A stretch of DNA of 64,000 nt from the NCBI RefSeq assembly GCF_047345145.1, contig NZ_JBLFER010000002.1, positions 248,001 through 312,000 on the forward strand, given 5' to 3'. This DNA comes from Maribacter_C sp047345145 (GTDB taxonomy: Bacteria; Bacteroidota; Bacteroidia; Flavobacteriales; Flavobacteriaceae). The stretch's first letter is position 1. Each line of letters starts with the position of its first letter. Below are positions 34,654 through 43,933 of the stretch, piece after piece. The notes beneath the pieces were generated by a model. That model was not told the origin of the DNA and ran no database searches. It was given only the letters and a program-made list of their open reading frames with translations. The position numbers were made by a program, and so were the translations under genes.

Positions 34654-35187
34654 TTATTTATCCGTTATTAACTTTTTTAAAGCATCCCATCGGGGATCTG
34701 TCTCTTCTTTATTATCTTTTCTTTCTTTTGGTTGGAGCTCTTCAAGTTTTCTTAGGGCTTCTGAATCCAAAGATCCATCTAAAACTCCTGGATGAATTCG
34801 TTTCTGCGGAACCGCTAGTACAATCATTTCATAAACATACTGTGCAATGTTCACTTGATGCTCACCATGTGGGATAATCAATATTTCATCATCCTCATCA
34901 TTATATTCATCGCCAAACTTCACCACCAACTCTAAGTTTGTGGAAATAGACTGATCATACGGTTCGCTTGTAATATCACAATCTATATTGACAAACCCTT
35001 CTGCTACCAATTCAAATTCTAACATAGTGCTTGTTTTATTAAGCAAAACGTTCAATTTCAAATTTGCATCATTGAAATCCGTGTATCCAAAAGATTCAAA
35101 GAACTCATTATTTACTACGTAATCAAACTCGTGTTTTCCTTGCTTCAATCCTGAAAAAGGAACGCTAAACTCCTTTTTTTTCATCAT
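34654..35187 (-). CDS. DUF177 (YceD) domain protein
   Basis: The 177-residue protein has the bipartite pattern of DUF177: an N-terminal beta region (FSVPFSGLKQGKHEFDYVVN) and a central strand with the conserved FVNIDCDITSEPYDQ, where a Cys replaces the paired cysteines often found. The acidic GDEYNDEDDEILIIP follows. The C-terminus is charged and probably disordered. The family is implicated in 23S rRNA maturation in bacteria and plants and is almost always encoded just upstream of rpmF, as here (8 bases). No membrane segment is present. Confidence 0.88.
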   Translation of the reverse strand: MMKKKEFSVPFSGLKQGKHEFDYVVNNEFFESFGYTDFNDANLKLNVLLNKTSTMLEFELVAEGFVNIDCDITSEPYDQSISTNLELVVKFGDEYNDEDDEILIIPHGEHQVNIAQYVYEMIVLAVPQKRIHPGVLDGSLDSEALRKLEELQPKERKDNKEETDPRWDALKKLITDK

Positions 35188-35313
35188 AACCCACTTGTTT
35201 ATAACGCAACACCTCTATTAAAGGCGGGTGCAAAGATACTATTATTTTAATAATAGACAACAGCTAAAAAACGAAAAAAATTGGTTCCTTTTAAGAACAA
35301 ATGCTAAACTATT

Positions 35314-36360
35314 CTAGCGACGTGCTCTTTGTTTCTGTAAAACATTCTCAGTCAGTTCAGCATATTCGGTTCTATTCTTGAATATGCGAATTGCAGAAAA
35401 AACGGCTTCCTTAAAAGAACTATGGTCAGCTTTTCCTTTTCCCGCTATTTCATAAGCAGTACCATGGTCTGGAGAGGTTCTAACTTTGTTCAGTCCGGCT
35501 GTATAATTAACACCATTTCCAAAGGAAAGCGTTTTGAACGGAATCAAGCCTTGATCATGATATGCTGCTAAAATCGCATCAAAATTCTTAAACGAATCTG
35601 AGCCAAAAAAACTATCCGCCGCGTAGGGGCCAAAAACTAAATGTCCAGCATCTGACATTTCTTTGATTACTGGCTTTAATATTTCTTCATCTTCTTTCCC
35701 GATTGTTCCATTATCCCCGCTGTGCGGATTAATACCAAGTAATGCAATTTTCGGACTTCGGACACCAAAGTCCATAGTCAATGACTTTTCTATGGTTCGT
35801 ACTTTGGTACGTATTAATATTGGATTGATTGCAGCTGGCGCATCTTTGACGGCTAAATGGTCGGTTAAAAGGCCTACTTTAAGTTCGTCAGTAACCATAA
35901 ACATAAGACTTTCCCCTTCCAATTCTTCCGCTAGATAATCTGTATGTCCTGGAAACTTGAACTCCTCGGATTGAATGTTGTTTTTATTGATTGGTGCCGT
36001 TACCAGCACATCAATGTCACCAATTTTAAGCGCTTCGACAGCAGCCTTGAGCGACTTAATGGCATAGGCCCCAGCTTCTTCTGTAGCTTCACCAAATTGC
36101 AGATTAGGAATTTCCTTCCACACATTTACTACATTCAGTTTTCCATCAATGGCTTTTGAAGCTTCCTGAATTCCATTATATCTAACATCCATATGAAGCG
36201 CTTTTGTCTGCGCAGCAATGGTCTTACTAGAAGCAAAAAAGATAGGCGTACAGAAATCGAGCATTCGAGAGTCTTGAAAGGTTTTTAAGGCTACTTCGCA
36301 CCCTATTCCGTTCAAGTCCCCAATGGAAATGCCCAGCTTTATTTTTCTGTTTTCGTCCAT
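35314..36360 (-). CDS. pdxA: 4-hydroxythreonine-4-phosphate dehydrogenase
   Basis: The 348-residue protein matches PdxA throughout: start KLGISIGDLNGIG, metal/substrate segments GHTDYLAEEL and NPHSGDNGTIG, and AYHDQGLIPFK near the C-terminus. These supply the zinc-binding histidines and the aspartate. It oxidises 4-phosphohydroxy-threonine with NAD in the DXP-dependent pyridoxal phosphate pathway. It is divergent from the riboflavin synthase gene, so 60 bases hold the control regions of both. Its 3' neighbours run towards DUF177-rpmF on the same strand. Confidence 0.96.
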   Translation of the reverse strand: MDENRKIKLGISIGDLNGIGCEVALKTFQDSRMLDFCTPIFFASSKTIAAQTKALHMDVRYNGIQEASKAIDGKLNVVNVWKEIPNLQFGEATEEAGAYAIKSLKAAVEALKIGDIDVLVTAPINKNNIQSEEFKFPGHTDYLAEELEGESLMFMVTDELKVGLLTDHLAVKDAPAAINPILIRTKVRTIEKSLTMDFGVRSPKIALLGINPHSGDNGTIGKEDEEILKPVIKEMSDAGHLVFGPYAADSFFGSDSFKNFDAILAAYHDQGLIPFKTLSFGNGVNYTAGLNKVRTSPDHGTAYEIAGKGKADHSSFKEAVFSAIRIFKNRTEYAELTENVLQKQRARR

Positions 36361-36369
36361 GTTATTCTT

Positions 36370-36377
36370 TACCTTTG
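36370..36377 (+). promoter_or_regulatory. -7 promoter element upstream of riboflavin synthase
   Basis: TACCTTTG matches the bacteroidetal -7 consensus exactly, 42 bases before the ATG. The -33 TTG is not obvious. Confidence 0.5.
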
Positions 36378-36419
36378 CCTGAAGTGTTAATTTACAAAAC
36401 TAGGTAATAAAAACGGAAG

Positions 36420-37007
36420 ATGTTTACGGGAATAATCGAAACTTTGGGTAAAGTCACCAAATTAGAAAAAGAGGGAAGCAATCTGCACATTTCGGTCAGT
36501 TCGGCAATTACAGAGGAGTTGAAAATCGATCAAAGTGTAGCGCATAATGGCGTTTGTTTGACTGTTGTTTCTTTGAATGGAAGTACATACACCGTAACGG
36601 CAATCGAAGAAACACTTCAAAAAACAAGCCTTGGAAAGCTTTCCTTTGGGGATACAATCAATTTGGAGCGCGCCATGATTTTAGGAAGTCGTTTAGACGG
36701 ACATATCGTACAAGGTCACGTGGACCAAACCGGAGTTTGTACTTCGGTAACAAAAAAAGATGGTAGCTGGATTTTCTCCTTTGAATATGATGCTTCAAAA
36801 GGTAATCCTACTATTGAAAAAGGTTCTATAACCATCGATGGAACTAGCTTAACTGTTATTGATTCTGGCAAGAATACTTTTAGCGTGGCTATTATTCCAT
36901 ATACTTATGAAAACACAAGATTCGGTTCTTATACGAAAGGAACGGTTGTGAATCTGGAGTTTGATGTAATCGGTAAATATGTGGCAAAATTGATGCAACA
37001 ACACTAG
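36420..37007 (+). CDS. ribE: Riboflavin synthase, alpha subunit
   Basis: The 195-residue protein has two tandem lumazine-binding domains. The first begins MFTGIIETLGKV, and both contain the repeated pattern of NG(V/T)CLTVVSLNG / DGTSLTVIDSG. Two lumazine molecules are dismutated to riboflavin and the pyrimidine that is recycled. No other riboflavin gene is nearby and no FMN riboswitch is visible in the 60-base divergent spacer with pdxA. Confidence 0.95.
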   Translation: MFTGIIETLGKVTKLEKEGSNLHISVSSAITEELKIDQSVAHNGVCLTVVSLNGSTYTVTAIEETLQKTSLGKLSFGDTINLERAMILGSRLDGHIVQGHVDQTGVCTSVTKKDGSWIFSFEYDASKGNPTIEKGSITIDGTSLTVIDSGKNTFSVAIIPYTYENTRFGSYTKGTVVNLEFDVIGKYVAKLMQQH

Positions 37008-37024
37008 ATCTAACCTGCAACCTC

Positions 37025-37480
37025 CTAGTCTAATTTATATTCTTGGAGTTTTTCAATTGAGGTATACTCTAGCGCTTTTTCATGTGTAGATTCCAGACGA
37101 ATCTTAGGGGCTTTGCCTGCTTTTTCAGCTTCTAACCAACGAAGAATACAAAGGCACCACTTATCGCCTGCTTTTAGTCCTGGAAAACGCCATTCGGGTT
37201 TGGGCGTTGATAGGTCATTCCCCTTTGTTTTGGTAAAAGCTAAAAACTCATCTGTCATTTCAGCGCAAACCACATGTGTGCCATGATCATCAGCTCCTGT
37301 TTTACAAAAGCCATCACGATAAAAGCCGGTTTTTGGCTCAAAGCAACAACTTTCTAACTCTCCTCTTAGTACATTTTTTGGATTTGCTTCGAACATGTTT
37401 TTTTGTGAATTTGTTTTCAAAATGAAAAGTCCTAAAGAAAGTACCATCGCCATTAAAAAGAAGTACTTCATTTTGGTCAA
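37025..37480 (-). CDS. DUF2237 family protein with membrane anchor
   Basis: The 151-residue protein has an N-terminal hydrophobic segment (FFLMAMVLSLGLFILKT, residues 7-23) that could be a signal anchor. A DUF2237 domain follows, with paired cysteines (LESCCFEPKTGFYRDGFC and KWCLCILRWLEA) and HGTHVVCAEMTDEFLAF. Cytoplasmic DUF2237 proteins are common, so the added N-terminal anchor is noteworthy. Function is unknown. It overlaps the end of the NagX-like gene by 4 bases and so is probably coupled to it. Confidence 0.85.
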   Translation of the reverse strand: MTKMKYFFLMAMVLSLGLFILKTNSQKNMFEANPKNVLRGELESCCFEPKTGFYRDGFCKTGADDHGTHVVCAEMTDEFLAFTKTKGNDLSTPKPEWRFPGLKAGDKWCLCILRWLEAEKAGKAPKIRLESTHEKALEYTSIEKLQEYKLD

Positions 37481-38562
37481 ATTTTTATGAAAATCTTCCG
37501 CTGATACAAGACATACGCCAGTAAACAGTAAAATGCTACAACGCTAAGTCCATATAACAAAGATGAAAGTTGTAGCGACATAAAATCATGCGTATATACC
37601 GTATCAAAAAGCCATCCGTGAAGCGATGTTTCTCCTACTTTAATCATCCCCATAATTTTACTAATAAAACTGGATAGAAAATACAAGGTAATCGCGTTAG
37701 CTCCTGCATATCGAAATATGCTTCCGAATTGCATTTTCTTTACATCCGTTAGGTAATAAATCAAAGCCAAAATTAGATTGGCCCATCCCGCAGTTACGAG
37801 TACAAAACTACTCGACCAAAGGGCTTTGTTGATTGGGAAGAAGATATCCCAAACATGACCAATGATAAGTAGTGATCCTCCTATTCCCATTAAAATGGTT
37901 GCTTTCTTTTCTTGTTTTGAAAGCAAAATCAATCCTGTGAAAATCCCTAGTAAAGAACTAACTATAGAAGGTATGGTACTTAATAATCCTTCCGGGTCGT
38001 AATCTGCTTTGTAGTTGTGCGATCCGAATACTTTTACGTCCAGCCAGTTAGCCAAATTGTTAGGTGCTCTTTCCAAAGTTGATGCTACTCCTTCAACAGG
38101 AATGACCGTCATCAGCAACCAATATCCTATCAAGAAAAACGCAGCTATACCAATTAGGGTCTTCCAATTGAAATTTAGGAACAAGATAGATGCGAAAAAG
38201 AAAACTACCCCTATGCGCTGTAATACTCCAGGAAAACGGATATCTGCAAAATCTTTGAAAAATGGAAAGCTCAGGGTGAAAGCACCCAAAAAAAGTCCGA
38301 GCCCAATTAGTTTTAATGTTCGAATTACAATTTTCTTGTAGGTTCCAGAATTGGTTACCTTATTCGTATAAGCAAATACAATAGACGTTCCTACGATGAA
38401 TAAAAAGAAAGGAAACACCAAGTCAGTTGGCGTGTAGCCGTGCCATTCGGCATGTAAAAATGGGGCATATACCGCAGACCACGTTCCTGGTGTATTTACC
38501 AAGATCATTAAAACAATTGTTGCTCCACGAAATATATCTACAGATGAGATTCTATCTTTCAT
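37477..38562 (-). CDS. Acyltransferase / heparan-alpha-glucosaminide N-acetyltransferase-like membrane protein (NagX-like)
   Basis: This 361-residue protein has about 10 membrane helices and starts RISSVDIFRGATIVLMILVNTPG. It then contains TPTDLVFPFFLFIVGTSIVFA, the hallmark of NagX/HGSNAT-type DUF5009 proteins. The Asp and His of the short cytoplasmic loops are likely acyl-transfer residues. Relatives are found with amino-sugar and muropeptide utilisation genes. It sits 1 base after an SSS-family symporter gene, so the two probably act in one transport or modification process (inference). Confidence 0.88.
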   Translation of the reverse strand: MKDRISSVDIFRGATIVLMILVNTPGTWSAVYAPFLHAEWHGYTPTDLVFPFFLFIVGTSIVFAYTNKVTNSGTYKKIVIRTLKLIGLGLFLGAFTLSFPFFKDFADIRFPGVLQRIGVVFFFASILFLNFNWKTLIGIAAFFLIGYWLLMTVIPVEGVASTLERAPNNLANWLDVKVFGSHNYKADYDPEGLLSTIPSIVSSLLGIFTGLILLSKQEKKATILMGIGGSLLIIGHVWDIFFPINKALWSSSFVLVTAGWANLILALIYYLTDVKKMQFGSIFRYAGANAITLYFLSSFISKIMGMIKVGETSLHGWLFDTVYTHDFMSLQLSSLLYGLSVVAFYCLLAYVLYQRKIFIKI

Positions 38563-38563
38563 C

Positions 38564-40375
38564 TTATAAGATATTTGATTTCAATTTATTCCATGCTTTA
38601 ATCAACAGAAATCCTGAAACTGCAGCAACGGCTGTCAGAATTATTGCAGATGTAGTTCGGCCGTAAATCCAGTAACCGGTTGCAAACATGATAGAGTATA
38701 TCAATACAACTCCTAAAAGCATGGCTGAAATGCCTGATGGAACACTCCATTTTTCATTCGATGTAATAATCTCTTCATTATCTATTTTCGCTTCGTCTAC
38801 AACTTTTGCCCAACCAGGACCGCCAGGTTGAATTTTGCGATAAAAGCTTCGTAATACTTCTTTTGATTCAGGTTGCGTCACAAATGTTGCTGTCACCCAT
38901 ATAATAGTAGTTACAATCATAATAAATGGCAACTCTCCCCATTCAGGGAAAATGCCAACCTCAGCATCAAACAGGAAAGATTTTAGAGATGTAGTAGCTA
39001 TCAAAATTGATAAAATTCCGGATGCAAACATCGCCGAAATTTCGCTCCATGCGTTAATCCGCCACCAAAACCATCTTAAGATAAAAATCAAACCTGTACC
39101 TGCACCAAACGACAATAATAGGTTAAATACATCCATTGCATTCTGCATAGCCAATGCCAAAAAAGCACTTAAAACCATCAAGACCACAGTTGATACTCTT
39201 CCGAAAGCAACCATTTGTTTTTCAGTAGCATCGGGATTGATTTGCTGCTTATAAAAATCAAATACCAAATAGGACGAGCCCCAATTCAATTGTGTCGAAA
39301 TCGTACTCATATAAGCCGCAATTAAAGAGGCTAGAACTACCCCAAGCAATCCACTCGGTAGTTTAGTTAACATTGCAGAATATGCCAAATCATGACCCAA
39401 CTTATCAGCTGGTACATTTGGAAATGCTTCGGCTATACTCGCAATATCAGGGTAAACAACCAAAGACGCTAATGCCACTAAAATCCATGGCCAAGGGCGT
39501 AACGCATAGTGCATAATATTGAAAAAGAAAGTTGCTCCTATAGCGTGATTTTCATCTTTAGCAGCTAACATTCGCTGCGCGATATAACCTCCACCTCCAG
39601 GCTCACCGCCTGGATACCAAGAACTCCACCATTGTACGGCCAAAGGAATAACCAATATGGTAATGACCATTTTTGTATCACTAAAGTCCGGTAAAATATC
39701 CATTTTAGATTTTACAAGATCATTAGAAATGACGGCTTGCAAACCACCTACTTCTGGAATATTAATGAGATAGAAAGCAGCTCCTATAGCTCCAGCCATG
39801 GCAACAAAAAACAACAGAAAATCCGTGTAAACAACACCTTTGAACCCTCCTAAAGCACTAAAAACAACAGTAATAAGTCCTGCTCCGACCACAGTTTCCC
39901 AAGGTTCAAGCCCTAACATGATACCGCCAATTTTAATTGCGGCTAAGGTTACTGCAGACATGGTTATAACGTTAAAGAGAACCCCCAAATAAACCGCTCT
40001 AAACTTTCTCAAAAAGCTCGCTGGTTTGCCCCCATAACGCAATTCATAAAATTCCAAATCAGTTTTTACATTTGATTTTCGCCATAGTTTAGCATAAACA
40101 AAAACCGTAAGCATTCCTGTTAGCAAAAAACACCACCAACCCCAATTACCTGAAACCCCCGTTGTTCTCACCAAATCTGTTACGAGGTTAGGTGTATCAG
40201 TAGAGAATGTGGTTGCTACCATTGAAAGTCCCAACAGCCACCAAGGCATCGTTCTACCCGAAAGAAAAAATTCCGATGAACTAGACCCTGATTTTTTAGA
40301 AACGTAGATTCCAATTCCTAAAACAAGTGAGAAGAATACGATTATAAAGCCATAATCGAGTGTACTTAATTCCAT
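38564..40375 (-). CDS. Sodium:solute symporter family transporter
   Basis: The 603-residue protein has about 13-14 membrane segments and the SSS-family core: GIYVSKKSGSSSSEFFLSGRTMPWWLLGLSMVATTFSTDTP at the N-terminus, with the unwound first helix and the Na+ site serines, and a later GGYIAQRMLAAKDE. Flavobacterial members of this long subtype transport sugars or other carbon sources; the substrate is not determined here. It is the first gene of the three-gene run with the NagX-like and DUF2237 genes. Confidence 0.9.
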   Translation of the reverse strand: MELSTLDYGFIIVFFSLVLGIGIYVSKKSGSSSSEFFLSGRTMPWWLLGLSMVATTFSTDTPNLVTDLVRTTGVSGNWGWWCFLLTGMLTVFVYAKLWRKSNVKTDLEFYELRYGGKPASFLRKFRAVYLGVLFNVITMSAVTLAAIKIGGIMLGLEPWETVVGAGLITVVFSALGGFKGVVYTDFLLFFVAMAGAIGAAFYLINIPEVGGLQAVISNDLVKSKMDILPDFSDTKMVITILVIPLAVQWWSSWYPGGEPGGGGYIAQRMLAAKDENHAIGATFFFNIMHYALRPWPWILVALASLVVYPDIASIAEAFPNVPADKLGHDLAYSAMLTKLPSGLLGVVLASLIAAYMSTISTQLNWGSSYLVFDFYKQQINPDATEKQMVAFGRVSTVVLMVLSAFLALAMQNAMDVFNLLLSFGAGTGLIFILRWFWWRINAWSEISAMFASGILSILIATTSLKSFLFDAEVGIFPEWGELPFIMIVTTIIWVTATFVTQPESKEVLRSFYRKIQPGGPGWAKVVDEAKIDNEEIITSNEKWSVPSGISAMLLGVVLIYSIMFATGYWIYGRTTSAIILTAVAAVSGFLLIKAWNKLKSNIL

Positions 40376-40458
40376 AGTCGGGTTGTTTGGTTCGTTGTTA
40401 GTGTTTAAAGATAAAATAAAATGGAATACTTTTGTTTAATACCAACTAAACTTCATCT

Positions 40459-41214
40459 GTGATCCAATCTTCCTTTCTTGAAGTATCTATCACCAGCTGG
40501 ATATTGGCACTCTTGGCAGCTTTCATAATAGGTGTCTCCAAGTCGGGAATCAAAGGTACTGCCTTAGTAGCTGTTACCTTTATGGCTTTGGCATTTGAGA
40601 CCAAAGCATCAACAGGCCTTGTTGTTCCCCTATTTATTGTTGGGGATATTTTTGCTGTCATCTACTACAACCGCCATACCCAATGGAAATATATTATCCG
40701 TTTTCTTCCTTGGACGATGATCGGTGTACTCATTGGAAACATTATCGGCAAAGACCTTGACGAGGCTACTTTTAAAATCGGAATGGCTATCGTGATTTTG
40801 GGAAGTGTACTAATGATGTATTGGTGGGATAAAAGAAAATCAAAAGTAGTGCCTACGCATTGGGCTTTTGCGGGACTCATGGGGCTGCTAGCAGGTGTAA
40901 CCACAATGATCGGGAATCTGGCAGGTTCGTTTGCTAATATCTTCTTTTTGGCTATGCGACTGCCAAAAAATGAATTTATAGGTACTGCAGCTTGGCTATT
41001 TTTTATAATTAATATTTTCAAATTGCCCTTTCATATTTGGTCATGGGGCACCATTACCACAGATACATTGTTATTTGATTTGAAGTTGGTTCCAGCGATT
41101 ATTCTCGGACTTTTCGTTGGGGTTCGATTGGTTAAAATCATAAAGGACGATTTCTATCGAAAAATGATTTTGATCCTTACGGCATTGGGTGCCATCGCTA
41201 TAGTGTTTCGATAA
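40459..41214 (+). CDS. Sulfite exporter TauE/SafE family permease
   Basis: The 251-residue protein has about 8 membrane helices in two repeats. Each repeat carries a glycine-rich turn typical of TauE/SafE (AAFIIGVSKSGIKGTALVAV, and AGLMGLLAGVTTMIGNLAGSFANIFFLAMRLPKNEFIGTAAW). The family exports sulfite, sulfonates or other anions across the inner membrane. It is divergent from the SSS symporter, with about 80 bases between them. A hairpin at 41260-41283 follows. Confidence 0.9.
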   Translation: MIQSSFLEVSITSWILALLAAFIIGVSKSGIKGTALVAVTFMALAFETKASTGLVVPLFIVGDIFAVIYYNRHTQWKYIIRFLPWTMIGVLIGNIIGKDLDEATFKIGMAIVILGSVLMMYWWDKRKSKVVPTHWAFAGLMGLLAGVTTMIGNLAGSFANIFFLAMRLPKNEFIGTAAWLFFIINIFKLPFHIWSWGTITTDTLLFDLKLVPAIILGLFVGVRLVKIIKDDFYRKMILILTALGAIAIVFR

Positions 41215-41259
41215 TAAAAATTAAGGCTAAGTCTGAAAAAAATCTTCTACTAACTAAAG

Positions 41260-41283
41260 AAGGCTCTGAAAAATCAGAGCCTT
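41260..41283. terminator. Hairpin terminator after the TauE gene
   Basis: AAGGCTCTGA-AAAA-TCAGAGCCTT is a perfect 10-bp stem. There is no clear T-run on the plus strand, and only a short one on the minus strand, so the efficiency is uncertain. Confidence 0.6.
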
Positions 41284-41708
41284 CAAACCAACTATTTAAA
41301 TTCAAAACCCAACTCATCGCAATGGGGGAACTAACCTGCGAAACTTATACCATAAAACGCCGTAGTTTTATAGCAAACTGTGAGTTATTGTCATGGTTGG
41401 TACTGATAGATTTGGTTATCTGGTATTTTATCTTTCTTAATTGACCACTTCAGTAAAAAAAAATTAATTTTTATGTTGTTATTAAGTACATTTCTTCTCA
41501 AGCTCGCCTATTAATTTTTTAATGGTTTGCTTATCAATCAGCTAAATAGGGATAACCACCAGTTGAGGGAAAGTTCGAATTAAAACTTCTATCCTAAATG
41601 GGGGTTCGATAGAAACAATTTTTAAATTCAAACCAAACTGGCAACTTCCCTGTTTAATAGCCTAGACTTTAAATATTTTCATATTCATTGTCAAAGCCTC
41701 CATTTTTA

Positions 41709-41731
41709 AAAGCCCTGTAAAACAGGGCTTT
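41709..41731. terminator. Hairpin terminator, orphan
   Basis: AAAGCCCTGT-AAA-ACAGGGCTTT is a perfect 10-bp stem. It lies downstream of the minus-strand gene at 41920, but with no T-run immediately after it. Confidence 0.5.
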
Positions 41732-41919
41732 AACGACCTTCACGAAAAAACCGCAACCGGTAATGAGAATAGTGTTCCCATAAATGGTTTTCATTGTGTC
41801 AGTAAAATGCCCCTATTTTACTACAAATCAAACCTCAGTTTTAACGTGGGCTGGCCGTGGGTAAATACGTAACGGTTAGTGTTAGTATAGCCCTAATATT
41901 ATCTTATAGTTTAAATTTC

Positions 41920-42168
41920 TCAACCATTGTAGATGGTCAACAGTAAATTCCTAATTTCTTTTTTTTTAGGGGGAAACGATGTTTCTTGAATACTAGAAAA
42001 AATGCTTTTGGTATACTTTTTCCACAAGGCATTTATAAAAGAAGGTTTATTAAACGCTCTTTTCTTAAAAATCAACACTGGTAAAATCGCATATAGGGTT
42101 ACCGCAAATACTAGGGTACTCAGGACAAAAAATATTTCAACCAAATGCGGAATGTCTAAAAGGTTCAT
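41920..42168 (-). CDS. Small membrane protein of unknown function
   Basis: The frame encodes 82 residues: one long hydrophobic helix (FFVLSTLVFAVTLYAILPVLIF, about residues 13-34) followed by a basic region (KKRAFNKPSF, ALWKKYTKS) and a Lys/Glu-rich tail (PPKKKEIRNLLLTIYNG). This is a plausible bitopic membrane protein with a cytoplasmic tail. No family is recognised and it is flanked by non-coding sequence, so it could be a false frame. Confidence 0.45.
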   Translation of the reverse strand: MNLLDIPHLVEIFFVLSTLVFAVTLYAILPVLIFKKRAFNKPSFINALWKKYTKSIFSSIQETSFPPKKKEIRNLLLTIYNG

Positions 42169-42286
42169 GCCAAAACTGTTTTCTAGTTACTATTCTTTGT
42201 GGGGATGCCTTTAAAAGGTGAATAGCGAGGCTAATCTAACAAGTAAGATATGATTGGAAAGAAGATGACAATATTAAATTACAAGT

Positions 42287-42326
42287 ATCGATTAACAACA
42301 TATTTCATCGATTAATGACATATTTG
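42287..42326. repeat. Two tandem 20-bp direct repeats
   Basis: The unit ATCGATTAACAACATATTTC is followed directly by ATCGATTAATGACATATTTG; the copies agree at 17 of 20 positions. They lie in the spacer between the hybrid kinase stop and the minus-strand gene at 42168. This could be a regulator-binding site for that gene or part of its promoter region. Confidence 0.7.
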
Positions 42327-42400
42327 TGGTATTATTCTTACTCATTTATTAATAAAGGGTTGATTTTCATTAAAAGCGACCAGGCACTACCTATGAAATT

Positions 42401-43933
42401 TTATTTCAACTTTTTGAGAATTATGTTGAGCAATTTTTCTTTTTCATAAGGTTTGATCACAACATCATTCATGCCAGCTGCTATACACATATCAAGGTTC
42501 TCTTGGTAAGCGTTTGCGGTTATTCCTATGATTGGTACATTCTTTATATTCTTAAAAGGGAAGTCTCGAATGAGCTTTGTAATCTGAATTCCTGTCAGAT
42601 TGGGTAAATCAACATCCATCAAAATAAGGTCGTAGTCGTTATTAACCACTTCTTGAAGCACCAAAGCACCATCATAGGCCAAATCAATTTGAAAGTTATC
42701 CGTATTCAATAGAATCTTGAAGAGGGTTAGCTGGACATATTCATCATCTTCAACCAGAAGGATTTTATATTTTTTTCTTGCTTTCACCCCTTTGTCAACT
42801 GCCTTTTTGTTAGAATGCTCGGACCATCTAGACTCACTTGGCAAAGGGTATTTAAAGCTCATATCAAAATAAAATACGGAGCCCTTGTCCGGTTCGGACT
42901 TTAATTGAATCTTGCTATTCATCAATTCCAACAAGCGTTTGACGATAGTCAGACCTAAGCCGGTTCCCTTGCTTCTATCCTCTGATTGCTCTCTATGAAA
43001 ACTTTCAAAAATCGCTTCTTGACTTTCTTCTGGAATACCAATACCAGTGTCTGTTACCTGAAATCGCAAACTGGTAGCATTGGCTCTTTTCTGATTGAAT
43101 TGTATCTCAAAAGATACCTTGCCTTGCTCAGAATACTCAACAGCGTTATCCAATAGATTGGTTACGATTTGAAAAAGCCTAAGCCTATCGCCTTCAACAA
43201 ATTCAGGAATTCTATAATCCCAAGAAGAAACAAATTTAAGTCCCTTTTTCTTCGCCTTTGCAGTATAAGTGAACTGCATAAGTTCAAAAAACTTGCGCAG
43301 ATTGAACAGCTTGTGTTGTATCTCTAATTTACCAGCATCAATCATTCCGATACTCAAGGTGTCTTCTAGCATAAGACGCAGATTGCTATTTGATTCTTTT
43401 AAAAAATCAAGCATTTTGGACTGCTCTGTTGTCATCTCGGTAGCATCAAGAATATCTATAATAGCCATAATACTGGTTAACGGATTCCGCAACTCGTGAC
43501 TGAAATTATGAATAAACCTATTTTTAAAACGCTCTCTTTCTTGAAGTTCAAGATTTTTTAGAACTGTCAACTCCGTTTTGATTACCGATTCATTACGTGA
43601 TTGGGTAACCGATTGATAGGAGTCATAATGTTCGGTTAGGTCGGTTATTATTAACAGGAATCCATCCATTTTTTTGCGGAGCTTTACGTCTGTGATAAAC
43701 GTATTCTCGTTAAAGGCAAGATGTATACAAAAGAAATCGAACTCCTCTTCTGTACTATCAAATAAGGCCGGCAAACTCTCAAAAAAGGGATGGAGCTCAA
43801 GAATAGAACTACTTATCGGAATGTCGAAAAGCCTTTGGTCACTTTCAATAACAACACCTTCAGCATTCATAAAAATGAATTGCCTATTCTTATTCGCAAA
43901 TTCTTCCTGATACTGCTTAAGCATCATTAACAA
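42401..43933 (-). CDS. Hybrid sensor histidine kinase/response regulator
   Basis: The 510-residue cytoplasmic protein has an N-terminal PAS-like sensing domain (about 1-105). The phosphoacceptor His146 follows in FIHNFSHELRNPLTS, then an ATPase domain with NLLDNAVEYS, DTGIGIP and GLGLTIVKRL. Last comes a receiver domain (388-510) with Asp440 (LILMDVDLP) and a Lys in VVIKPYE. No membrane segment is present. Its start overlaps the stop of the Ras-like GTPase gene by 17 bases, so the two are translationally coupled. There is no separate response-regulator gene nearby. Confidence 0.95.
   Translation of the reverse strand: MLMMLKQYQEEFANKNRQFIFMNAEGVVIESDQRLFDIPISSSILELHPFFESLPALFDSTEEEFDFFCIHLAFNENTFITDVKLRKKMDGFLLIITDLTEHYDSYQSVTQSRNESVIKTELTVLKNLELQERERFKNRFIHNFSHELRNPLTSIMAIIDILDATEMTTEQSKMLDFLKESNSNLRLMLEDTLSIGMIDAGKLEIQHKLFNLRKFFELMQFTYTAKAKKKGLKFVSSWDYRIPEFVEGDRLRLFQIVTNLLDNAVEYSEQGKVSFEIQFNQKRANATSLRFQVTDTGIGIPEESQEAIFESFHREQSEDRSKGTGLGLTIVKRLLELMNSKIQLKSEPDKGSVFYFDMSFKYPLPSESRWSEHSNKKAVDKGVKARKKYKILLVEDDEYVQLTLFKILLNTDNFQIDLAYDGALVLQEVVNNDYDLILMDVDLPNLTGIQITKLIRDFPFKNIKNVPIIGITANAYQENLDMCIAAGMNDVVIKPYEKEKLLNIILKKLK

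Larger units (their letters stand above)
41215..41919. other. Non-coding region, about 700 bp
   Basis: This AT-rich stretch has no convincing gene on either strand. It contains two strong hairpins (41260-41283 and 41709-41731) and a weak stem around ATAAAAC-GCCGTA-GTTTTAT at 41352-41373. Such a length without genes is unusual in this window; it may be the remnant of a decayed gene. Confidence 0.6.
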
